Assembly: GCA_021805955.1 (NCBI GenBank)
Contig: JAJZDO010000363.1
Coordinates: 1-5,570, forward strand
Length of the DNA stretch: 5,570 nt
Direction of reading: 5' to 3'
Source of the DNA: Acidobacteriota bacterium
Lineage (GTDB): Bacteria > Acidobacteriota > Terriglobia > Terriglobales > Acidobacteriaceae
Every line of letters begins with the position of its first letter. The first letter of the stretch is position 1. Made by a program: the position numbers and the translations under genes. This document shows positions 1 through 5,570 of this stretch, piece by piece. The notes under the pieces were generated by a model. That model was not told where the DNA came from, did no database searches, and saw only the letters and a list, made by a program, of their open reading frames with translations.

Positions 1-48
1 CAGTTCGAGTTGCAAGCAAAGGCTCGAACACTAGCCCGCGCAGCCTGA
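1..48 (+). other. possible 3' end of an unidentified ORF at the window edge
   Basis: Frame 1 is open from the first base to a TGA at 46-48 and would encode 15 residues (QFELQAKARTLARAA). This could be the tail of a gene lying to the left, or chance. Too little is visible to name a family. Bases 49-127, up to the start of the LacI-like homology, show no coding sense or recognised signal in any frame. Confidence 0.15.
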
Positions 49-127
49 CCGCGATGGCTCAACCGCAATCAGACGAAAGTCCAAAACCAGTACGACTATG
101 AGCGACGCGTTCTGAGGGCAAGGTCAG

Positions 128-697
128 ATTGCAGGAGCAAAGCTCAACTTTGTGGGCACGGATGACTATGCTGCTGGACGCATGGCGACCGAACATTTGA
201 TTACTCAGGGATGTCTCAGGATTGCCCACATCCGTGGGCCGGAGGTCGCGACTGCCCAGGAGCGTTTGCGTGGCTATGCCGATGCGCTCGAGTCCAACGG
301 ACTGGAGTATCGCGCCGATTGGGTGGTGGCAGCCGATAGGGTAGACAGCGGCGCGACTCAACATGGGGCTGAAGCGATGAAGCGACTGCTGGAAAGCTCG
401 GAGCGTCCTGATGCCGTCTTTGCTTTCAATGATCCATTGGCTATTGGAGCGATGCACGCGGCGCTGAACGCGGGGTTGCGCATTCCCGAGGATATGGCTT
501 TTATCGGTTGCGGAAATCTGCATTTTGACGATTTACTTCGAGTGCCGCTTTCTTCCGTGGACCAGCAGAGCGCGGAGATTGGCCGACGCACAGCCCAGAT
601 TCTGCTCGATTTGATCGAGACAAAAGAAAAGCCAGCTTCCAGGTCTGTGATTCTGGAGCCTCATCTGATCCCACGTGCCTCATCCCTTCGCCGATGA
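128..697 (+). pseudogene. LacI/GalR-family regulator remnant (effector-binding C-terminal half only)
   Basis: The product resembles the periplasmic-binding-protein-like effector domain of LacI/GalR repressors, which normally bind a sugar or nucleoside and control DNA through an N-terminal helix-turn-helix. Family signs, counted from the GTG at 152, are FVGTDDYAAGRMATEHL at the start, QERLRGY (36-42), PDAVFAFNDPLAIGA (86-100), the GLRIPEDMAFIGCGN stretch (108-122) and PLSSVDQ (132-138). A full member has about 330-350 residues; here only about 190 remain, and the whole DNA-binding domain and first half of the sensor are missing. Likeness begins near 128 (IAGAKLNF), upstream of any usable start codon, and the frame is closed by TGA at 113-115. 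This favours a truncated, decayed gene over a designed small protein. If translated, GTG 152 or ATG 182 would be the start; the AGGAG at 133-137 lies rather far from 152. A free-standing effector-domain protein is the alternative. Confidence 0.75.
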
Positions 698-817
698 CGG
701 AAGACAGAAGCATAAAAGGATAGAGTTTCCTGGAAGCTGTCGCATTGTGAAATCCTTTTTCTTGAATTCGTTTTGCAACAGGCCGATGCCGTTCACACTT
801 TGGTTACACTGAAGCAG

Positions 818-1894
818 ATGAAAAAACCTCTTCCGCGTCGCTGTGGGCTTGCTTTCGTAGCCCTTGCCTTTCTCACACTTTTGGTCGCTCCAAGCGCGGC
901 GACAGGGCAGGCGATGGCTACAACTGGCCACAACGTCGACTCCGCCACCAGTGCTACGGGGGCATCTTCGTCATCGACGGACGTGACGGATCCATTCAGC
1001 TCTGGTTTGACCACGCTATCCGTAGGCTCCGACGCAGGATCAGACGCGCGCATTCCACTCCGTTCCGCCGCCACGGCAAACTCTGGCCCTGCTCAGCCTG
1101 CCGCGGGCACCGTGATCTGCGGCATCACCCATCTGGTGCGATGCATTGAAGACCTGGGCCAGGATGATGCTGGCATCTTCACCAGTCCTGCGCGTCTGCA
1201 GCGTCGTGACCTGCGCTGGATGCTGCCCGTCGGCACTGCGTTTGGACTCGCGATGGCCTACGACGCACAGGCGCAGCAAACCTTCGGGACGCATCCCAAT
1301 CTGCAAAGCAATATGAACACCTTCTCGGAATTCGGTTCCTTTTACGCCTCCGGAGCGGAAGGCGCAGGGTTTTATTTTGCAGGTCTTGCAACGAAGAATC
1401 CCAAGCTGGCAGAGACCGGCCGGCTCGGCGCTGAGGCGGTCATTGACTCGGGTACGGTGACGCTTTTGATCAAACTGGCTTCCAACCGCCATCGCCCCTT
1501 GCAGGGAAACGGGCAGGGACACTTCTGGGCCGACGGCAGCAGCCACTGGGAGTGGGATTCTTCCTTTCCCTCCGACCATGCCACGGCGTCCATGTCCCTG
1601 GCACGCATCATAGCCAGCGAATATCCGCGCTGGTATGTTCAGACCGCAGCATACGGCTTTGCTGAAAGCATCAGCCTGGGACGCGTCCTTGCCAAAGAGC
1701 ATTTTCCGTCGGATGTGATTCTGGGGCAGACGATCGGTTTTCTTACGGGAACCTATCTGCTCCATCATCGCGCGCTCTACGCAGGAAACGGGCATCGTAA
1801 TCTCGTCTCGCGCATGATCGACCAAGTGCAGCCAGAGATCAATCCAGCTACCAAGACGATGGGTGTGGGTCTACGCATCGCCTTTGGCCAGTAG
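818..1894 (+). CDS. exported PAP2-superfamily phosphatase
   Basis: This 358-residue protein belongs to the PAP2/type 2 phosphatidic acid phosphatase superfamily, which removes phosphate from lipid or small-molecule phosphomonoesters and diphosphates through a phospho-histidine intermediate. The three-part signature is complete: K219-x6-R226-P227, P251-S-D-H254 and R289-x5-H295-x3-D299. The usual PSGH is PSDH, and the usual Ser before the third-motif Arg is Gly. Residues 1-32 form a classical Sec signal (MKKPLPRR, a hydrophobic core, then AATGQA). Residues 33-95 are a Ser/Thr/Ala/Gly-rich, probably disordered linker, and the catalytic domain covers about 125-335. The C-terminus ends in an amphipathic GVGLRIAF stretch, a possible beta strand. 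ATG 818 is preferred over TTG 773 because the signal peptide begins exactly there, although only a weak GAAG precedes it. The substrate cannot be read from sequence; undecaprenyl diphosphate, lipid A or phosphatidate enzymes all share these motifs. The gene stands alone on its strand and converges with the PP2C gene. Confidence 0.88.
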   Translation: MKKPLPRRCGLAFVALAFLTLLVAPSAATGQAMATTGHNVDSATSATGASSSSTDVTDPFSSGLTTLSVGSDAGSDARIPLRSAATANSGPAQPAAGTVICGITHLVRCIEDLGQDDAGIFTSPARLQRRDLRWMLPVGTAFGLAMAYDAQAQQTFGTHPNLQSNMNTFSEFGSFYASGAEGAGFYFAGLATKNPKLAETGRLGAEAVIDSGTVTLLIKLASNRHRPLQGNGQGHFWADGSSHWEWDSSFPSDHATASMSLARIIASEYPRWYVQTAAYGFAESISLGRVLAKEHFPSDVILGQTIGFLTGTYLLHHRALYAGNGHRNLVSRMIDQVQPEINPATKTMGVGLRIAFGQ

Positions 1895-1921
1895 TAACGA
1901 TTCCATGCGTTAAAGTAACCA
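1895..1921. terminator. weak inverted repeat in the 27-base convergent gap
   Basis: The two convergent stop codons are separated by 27 bases. TAACG (1895-1899) and CGTTA (1908-1912) form a 5-bp inverted repeat with an 8-base loop. It could serve as a bidirectional transcription stop or collision zone, but the stem is short, AT-rich and lacks a U-run on either strand, so an intrinsic terminator is doubtful. Confidence 0.25.
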
Positions 1922-3973
1922 CTATAGCTGCGTAGTTCTCTCCTCCGCAGCAACTCGCTCAATCCGCAGAACGGTAATATCGTCCGTCTGCCCCATGCGG
2001 ATGGCGGCGTCGGAGATCTGCTGCGCCGATAATCTAGAGAGCTGTGCCACAGCCTCGAAGCCCAAGAGATTGCCTCGGCCATCCTGTGCCTCCGGCACGC
2101 CATCGGAGACTACAACAAGCGAATCGCTGACATCCAGCCACAGGGTCTTATTTTCATACTCCGCCTGTTCAGTGATTCCAAGCGGCAAAGCTCCCCTCAT
2201 CTCCATCTCCTGCCCGTTCCAATACGGCGCCGGGTGTCCAGCGCCAGCAAAGGTAGTCGTGCCGTCCGCAGCAATGTGGCACACGATGCAGGTGGCAAAA
2301 TGACCAGACTGATGCACCAGCAGAACAGTATTCAAAGCGCAGAGAATCGAAACCGGATCCGATGTGATGGCCACCTGCGCGCGCGCGGCTCCGACCAGCG
2401 TTGCAACCAGCATGGAGGCTGGCAGACCCTTGCCCGAGACATCGCCCACGATCACGATCAAGCCTCGTCGTTCCGTGGGTACGACGAGGAAAAAATCGCC
2501 TCCCACCATCTCCGCTGGCCGATAGGCGCAGTCGATGCGAAGGCCCGCAACCTGCGGCATCGCCTCGGGCAGTAGCAAGCGCTGCACCTGCCGCGCAGCT
2601 TCAAGCGAAGCAACCATCCGCTCTTCACGCCGTCTCGCGCGCGTGAAGCGATCCGTCAGAAACCCCATCATGGCAATCAGAAAAAGGGTCTGCGCCAGAA
2701 TCGTGGGATGCATCCGAAAGCCGACGATGGAGATCGGGTGTTCAAACGGTTCCGGGTCGTGCAGCAGGTGAAACTGGTTCAGCGTCAGCGTAATGTCGTC
2801 CAGCAAAGAAAGACCAGTCATCAGCACCACGGGCAGCAGCATCAGACGCGCAGGGGTGTTTTGGTGTACGCTCTCCACCAGCAGCTTCCACAGCACCCAA
2901 AGCATGGCTGGCAGCAGCATCATAATGCCGATCCATCCTGCCACCGGTGCGGGCACTAATTCTGTCCAATACAAAGGAACCGTGAGGATCGACAGCACTC
3001 CCAGTACGAGGATTGCCTGTCTCAGCATGGAGAGCGGCTTCCCCAGCACGCGGCTGATAAACATCAAAAGAGACAGTTGGTAGGCGATCTGCAGAGCCGA
3101 ATGAATCAGGTCCCAGAGCGGCAGCGCCTGCAATCGGATGATAAAGATAATCTGTAGCAGGGCGTCGATGCCAAGCGTGATCGGCATCAGCGCAAACCAT
3201 AAATATTCGGTATCATCGCGACGAAACCAGAAAAGCCCCAGCGAAAAAATCGCGATCACGCAGGCTAGCAAGGCAAAGGCAAAGTTATCCGTATAGTAGC
3301 CAAGCAGCTGTGTATGGCGGCGCTCCAGCATCTCGCTTAGCCTGTCAACATCACCCACCATTCCGCCGCCATGCGCCGGCCCTGCAAAATAGTATTGGGC
3401 GATGGATGCCTGCGCCCACACGCGCAAAGCTATCAGATAGGTGTGACTTTGCGCCGCGCCGCCTCGTGGCTGGTTGATTGCGGGCAGCAGATACATCTGG
3501 CTTCTCACCACGGCTACTCGAAGCAGGGGAATTGGCGTATCGTGATAACTGCCTGTCGAGCCAATGCGGATTCCGTCGGCAAAAATCTCATAGCCCATCG
3601 AAACGGGTGGCAACAGAATCGCCCATCGCTGCTGCCCATTGGGAACGGTAACCCGGAAGCGATACCAGCCATATCCAGTCAATTGTTCCAGGCCCGGATG
3701 CACCTGCCCCTGATCGCTCCACGGAGCATCGCTACGCAGCAGACTCCAGTCGGAGTCGTTGTAAGACGGCTGCGCCCACTGCCGTGTGCTGCTCGGGTCA
3801 TCGCCCGGATGAAAGCGCCACTGGCCGTCGAGAGAGGTCAAAGGAACCCCATTGCCTTGTGGGCTGAAGATTCCCGCGGTCGCAACGCCAGACTGTTGCG
3901 CCCTTGACGCCGCATCTGCCATCAGCCACACAAGCAGCAGCCAAACAACCAGTGAAATTCTTCGCAGATTCAT
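1922..3973 (-). CDS. membrane sensor with SpoIIE/RsbU-like PP2C serine phosphatase domain
   Basis: The 683-residue product joins an extracytoplasmic sensor to a cytoplasmic PP2C-type Ser/Thr phosphatase. In order: Sec signal (1-25); a jelly-roll, galactose-binding-like domain (about 40-195, with LDGQWRF, DSDW and GYGWYRFRV as in GH2 N-domains and 7TMR-DISM receptors); about seven membrane helices (about 227-440); a basic coiled-coil linker (441-470, ending RQVQRLLLPE); and the SpoIIE/PP2C domain (475-671). Metal-site motifs are all present: GGDFF (491-495), GDVSGKG (510-516), AGH (578-580), SDG (623-625) and TDD (663-665), so it should be active. Family knowledge says such phosphatases dephosphorylate anti-sigma-factor antagonists (RsbV/SpoIIAA-like) in partner switching; no partner is in this window. 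The start at 3973 is chosen because an AGGA (complement of 3982-3985) lies 8 bases upstream and the signal peptide begins there; the reading frame stays open to 4087, but that extension would hide the signal. The ligand is unknown; a carbohydrate is an inference from the fold. Confidence 0.9.
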   Translation of the reverse strand: MNLRRISLVVWLLLVWLMADAASRAQQSGVATAGIFSPQGNGVPLTSLDGQWRFHPGDDPSSTRQWAQPSYNDSDWSLLRSDAPWSDQGQVHPGLEQLTGYGWYRFRVTVPNGQQRWAILLPPVSMGYEIFADGIRIGSTGSYHDTPIPLLRVAVVRSQMYLLPAINQPRGGAAQSHTYLIALRVWAQASIAQYYFAGPAHGGGMVGDVDRLSEMLERRHTQLLGYYTDNFAFALLACVIAIFSLGLFWFRRDDTEYLWFALMPITLGIDALLQIIFIIRLQALPLWDLIHSALQIAYQLSLLMFISRVLGKPLSMLRQAILVLGVLSILTVPLYWTELVPAPVAGWIGIMMLLPAMLWVLWKLLVESVHQNTPARLMLLPVVLMTGLSLLDDITLTLNQFHLLHDPEPFEHPISIVGFRMHPTILAQTLFLIAMMGFLTDRFTRARRREERMVASLEAARQVQRLLLPEAMPQVAGLRIDCAYRPAEMVGGDFFLVVPTERRGLIVIVGDVSGKGLPASMLVATLVGAARAQVAITSDPVSILCALNTVLLVHQSGHFATCIVCHIAADGTTTFAGAGHPAPYWNGQEMEMRGALPLGITEQAEYENKTLWLDVSDSLVVVSDGVPEAQDGRGNLLGFEAVAQLSRLSAQQISDAAIRMGQTDDITVLRIERVAAEERTTQL

Positions 3974-3980
3974 GAAGGTT

Positions 3981-3993
3981 ATCCTGCTAGGAT
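3981..3993 (-). promoter_or_regulatory. ribosome-binding site of the PP2C gene inside a small inverted repeat
   Basis: On the minus strand the leader reads ATCCT-AGC-AGGAT. The second arm contains the AGGA that serves as ribosome-binding site, 8 bases before the ATG at 3973. In mRNA the two 5-base arms could pair around a 3-base loop and hide the site; in DNA the same element could be an operator. The stem is short, so the regulatory role is an inference. Confidence 0.4.
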
Positions 3994-4001
3994 TGCAGTT
4001 C

Positions 4002-4007
4002 GAGGAG
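4002..4007 (+). promoter_or_regulatory. Shine-Dalgarno site deciding the nucleoside hydrolase start
   Basis: GAGGAG lies 6 bases before ATG 4014, the strongest ribosome-binding site in this stretch. It favours 4014 over the in-frame ATGs at 3972 and 4080, neither of which has a comparable site. Confidence 0.7.
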
Positions 4008-4013
4008 ACTGGC

Positions 4014-5111
4014 ATGATCCTAACGCACAAAGTGAAATTTGTCGTCTGGATTGCACCATCGCGTAAGTTTTTGAACCGAATGCCCATATGGGTTGGAATC
4101 GTACTTCTGTCGCTGGCTGCCGCCGCATCGAGTCTTGCCCAGGCTCCCAGGTTCCGTCTGCACGTCGGTACAAACGTCGCGCCTGGAGCAACCCGACCGG
4201 CAAAACAGCAGAGCGTTGCTCATCCTCGCCTGGTCTGGGTAGATACCGATATTGGCGATGATCTCGACGATGCTTTCGCACTCGCGCTTCTGCTGCGCAG
4301 TCCTGAGGTGCGGATCATCGGCATCTCCACCACCTTTGGCGACACGGAACTTCGTGCGCGCCTGCTGGATCGCTTTCTCGCCTCGTCTCATCTCCACGGC
4401 ATTCCGGTCTATGCCGGTGTCCCAACGGCAACCTCCAATCTTTTCACTCAGCGCGAGTATGCCCAGCAGTCGCCTGCTCGCACCCATCCAGACGCAATCA
4501 CGGCTCTACTGGCCGCGGTGCATCAGTACGGTAGTCAACTCACCCTGCTGGCGATTGGACCATTGTTCAATGTGGCCCAGGCCATGGATCGCGACCCAGC
4601 CACCATGCATCAACTAGGGCAGATCGTCCTCATGGGAGGATCCATCCGGCAGGGGTACCGCACCGCGCCAGGTCATCGAACGCCGCCCGCTGCCGAATGG
4701 AACATCGCGCAGGATCCACCTGGGGCGAAGACCGTCTTCGCCTCCGGCATCCCTCTTGCCGTCTTTCCGCTCGACTCCACCCAGATCGCCCTGGATCGAT
4801 CCGACCGAGAGAGAATCTTTGCTGCTCACGCGGCTCTCACAAACCAACTCCATACCCTCTATCGGGAATGGCGACCACACTCCTGGAATCACTCCCCCTC
4901 GCCGATCCTCTTCGATGCAGTGGCAGCTTCCTCGATTCTTGCGCCTCAACTCTGCCCCACACAGCCCATGCGCATCGCAATCACCCCGGACGGATTCACC
5001 GAGGTTGTGCCGGGCGCAGCCAATGCTCAGGTCTGTCTGCACTCAAGCCACGATGCATTTCTTCGCCTTCTGGAGGAGCGACTGGATCCTGACACGGCCC
5101 CGGCTGGATAA
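4014..5111 (+). CDS. exported nucleoside hydrolase (inosine/uridine-preferring family)
   Basis: The 365-residue product belongs to the IunH-type nucleoside hydrolases, which split the N-glycosidic bond of ribonucleosides into base and ribose. The calcium-binding signature is DTDIGDDLDDAFAL (from residue 77), with two extra residues compared with the common DxDxGxDD form. Other family blocks are AIGPLFN (180-186; usually GPLTN), MGGS (207-210), EWNIAQDP (228-235), PLD (252-254) and ILFDAVAAS (from 298), whose D301 matches the last metal-binding Asp. The catalytic His that often precedes this Asp is Phe300. Residues 1-44 form an unusually long export signal: a 22-residue basic n-region containing RKFLNR, then a hydrophobic core and ASSLAQA, so the enzyme probably works in the periplasm or outside. 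A start at ATG 4080 would give a shorter signal without positive charge and lacks a ribosome-binding site. The gene is divergent from the PP2C gene, 40 bases away. A nucleoside-scavenging role is likely; the exact substrate is not readable. Confidence 0.88.
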   Translation: MILTHKVKFVVWIAPSRKFLNRMPIWVGIVLLSLAAAASSLAQAPRFRLHVGTNVAPGATRPAKQQSVAHPRLVWVDTDIGDDLDDAFALALLLRSPEVRIIGISTTFGDTELRARLLDRFLASSHLHGIPVYAGVPTATSNLFTQREYAQQSPARTHPDAITALLAAVHQYGSQLTLLAIGPLFNVAQAMDRDPATMHQLGQIVLMGGSIRQGYRTAPGHRTPPAAEWNIAQDPPGAKTVFASGIPLAVFPLDSTQIALDRSDRERIFAAHAALTNQLHTLYREWRPHSWNHSPSPILFDAVAASSILAPQLCPTQPMRIAITPDGFTEVVPGAANAQVCLHSSHDAFLRLLEERLDPDTAPAG

Positions 5112-5197
5112 TCCGATTGACCCGTCAAGTTGCATGTTATGAATCACATCAGCCTTTTAGTTCCGTCTGGGGCAAGCCAAAGTCAGGAAGTGGGGTG

Positions 5198-5226
5198 TTG
5201 ACCAATTCGACGCTTCTTGATAGATT
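5198..5226 (+). promoter_or_regulatory. sigma70-type promoter before the hairpin region
   Basis: TTGACC (5198-5203, five of six matches to the -35 consensus) and TAGATT (5221-5226, four of six to the -10) are separated by exactly 17 bases. Transcription would begin near 5233, about 54 bases before the first strong hairpin. No convincing protein start follows, so the natural product is the structured RNA described next. Confidence 0.45.
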
Positions 5227-5232
5227 AAGAAG

Positions 5233-5523
5233 GTTCGTCGAGAATGCGTCTTCGGGCATTTTGGAAGTTGTAACAATCTGAAGCGCGGCCACCTCAAAGG
5301 GTGGCCACATAAGCCGGTTAGGTTCATCAACCGGCGTCATTCCAGAAGCGCCAGTTTGGCTGGATTGGAATGACAGAAATTTTCGCTACGGTGCCTGCGA
5401 CACCCTTCACCTAGAAGGACTATGCAGGCCAAAACTCAGGAAACGGAATCGGTTATTCCGGCATTCAGGAATACACGCGGTCACCGTCCGGGTTTTCGTC
5501 TGAGATTGGGTAAGTGGCAGACG
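5233..5523 (+). ncRNA. probable structured non-coding RNA with serial hairpins (candidate HEARO/omega-RNA-like)
   Basis: Near-perfect inverted repeats follow one another without a convincing reading frame. They are: GGCCACC 5287-5293 with GGTGGCC 5300-5306; GCCGGTT 5313-5319 with AACCGGC 5329-5335; GTCATTCCA 5336-5344 with TGGAATGAC 5366-5374, with a smaller GCCA/TGGC stem inside; GCCTGC 5393-5398 with GCAGGC 5424-5429, enclosing CCTTC 5404-5408 and GAAGG 5414-5418 across a symmetric 5x5 internal loop; CGGAAT 5444-5449 with ATTCCG 5455-5460; and CGTCTG 5497-5502 with CAGACG 5518-5523. A small CTTCGG-loop hairpin (AATGC 5243-5247, GCATT 5256-5260) precedes them. The strand is taken from the promoter at 5198. 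Hairpins arranged this densely recall guide-scaffold RNAs upstream of IscB-type nucleases (HEARO/omega RNA), but I cannot match a conserved core with certainty. An mRNA leader for a gene beyond 5570 or a mobile-element end are alternatives. The outer limits are approximate. Confidence 0.5.
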
Positions 5524-5570
5524 CGAGCAGCAGCTATTCCTTGTGCCATGTGCGCAGGGTTTCGCTTCAC
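5524..5570. other. right edge, no recognised feature
   Basis: All that can be said of the last 47 bases is that two plus-strand frames stay open to the window end without a start preceded by a ribosome-binding site. A gene could begin just outside. Likewise, 5112-5197 after the hydrolase stop shows no clear terminator or gene. Confidence 0.3.

Noticed and set aside
1040..1825. Long minus-strand open frame (261 codons) opposite the PAP2 gene
   Set aside because: It is fully antisense to a gene with clear motifs and a signal peptide; its product shows no domain and reads as a composition shadow.
3852..4013. Upstream extension of the hydrolase frame to 3852 or 3972
   Set aside because: It would overlap the PP2C start, adds residues without family likeness before the export signal, and lacks the GAGGAG site that precedes 4014.
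3974..4087. Upstream extension of the PP2C frame to 4087
   Set aside because: It would bury the signal peptide behind 38 unrelated residues and overlap the hydrolase start; AGGA before 3973 supports the shorter form.
818..5111. A single operon or island linking all protein genes
   Set aside because: Gene orientation alternates (+, -, +), and no shared pathway or mobile-gene markers connect them.
5112..5128. TTGAC-CC-GTCAA palindrome just after the hydrolase stop as a terminator
   Set aside because: The loop of two bases is too tight, the stem is AT-rich, and no T-run follows.
5149..5340. 63-codon minus-strand open frame starting MTPVDEPNRLMW
   Set aside because: It runs through the first two hairpins and the promoter-like site, has no known domain or clear ribosome-binding site, and its length is within chance for this composition.
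5233..5570. CRISPR array or tRNA in the hairpin region
   Set aside because: No direct repeats of constant length with unique spacers, and no cloverleaf with TTCRANY-type T-loop; the repeats are inverted and all different.

Overview
The window (5,570 bases) reads as chromosomal DNA of a GC-rich soil-type bacterium. The best guess is Acidobacteriota (Terriglobia). This rests on protein style only: the LacI-type effector domain with its GCGNLHFDD stretch, a periplasmic jelly-roll/7TM/SpoIIE-type phosphatase, and heavily exported single-copy enzymes. No rRNA or other taxonomic marker is present, so the assignment is an inference.

Layout, left to right. (1) 1-127: the edge of the window, with a short open stretch ending at 48 and no recognisable gene. 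(2) 128-697 (+): the C-terminal half of a LacI/GalR-family regulator, without DNA-binding domain or N-terminal subdomain, so probably a gene remnant. (3) 818-1894 (+): an exported PAP2-superfamily phosphatase with a complete acid-phosphatase motif set. (4) 1922-3973 (-): a 683-residue signalling protein made of a signal peptide, a jelly-roll sensor domain, about seven membrane helices, a coiled-coil linker and a cytoplasmic SpoIIE/RsbU-like PP2C phosphatase. It converges on the PAP2 gene with a 27-base gap. (5) 4014-5111 (+): an exported inosine/uridine-preferring nucleoside hydrolase, divergent from the phosphatase with only 40 bases between the two starts. (6) 5112-5570: 459 bases without a convincing protein gene. 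They hold a good sigma70-type promoter followed by at least five strong hairpins in series, most simply explained as a structured non-coding RNA that may be associated with a mobile element.

The protein genes do not form one operon: orientation changes between PAP2, phosphatase and hydrolase. The PP2C protein probably senses an extracytoplasmic ligand and dephosphorylates an anti-sigma-factor antagonist encoded elsewhere. The nucleoside hydrolase and PAP2 protein look like envelope scavenging or lipid/phosphate enzymes.

The most interesting part is the 3' RNA-like region. Its tandem hairpins, upstream promoter and lack of coding sense fit a structured RNA. The HEARO/omega-RNA class (guide scaffold of IscB-type nucleases) is my leading but unproven idea, and the decisive test would be a covariance-model search plus reading the sequence beyond 5570.
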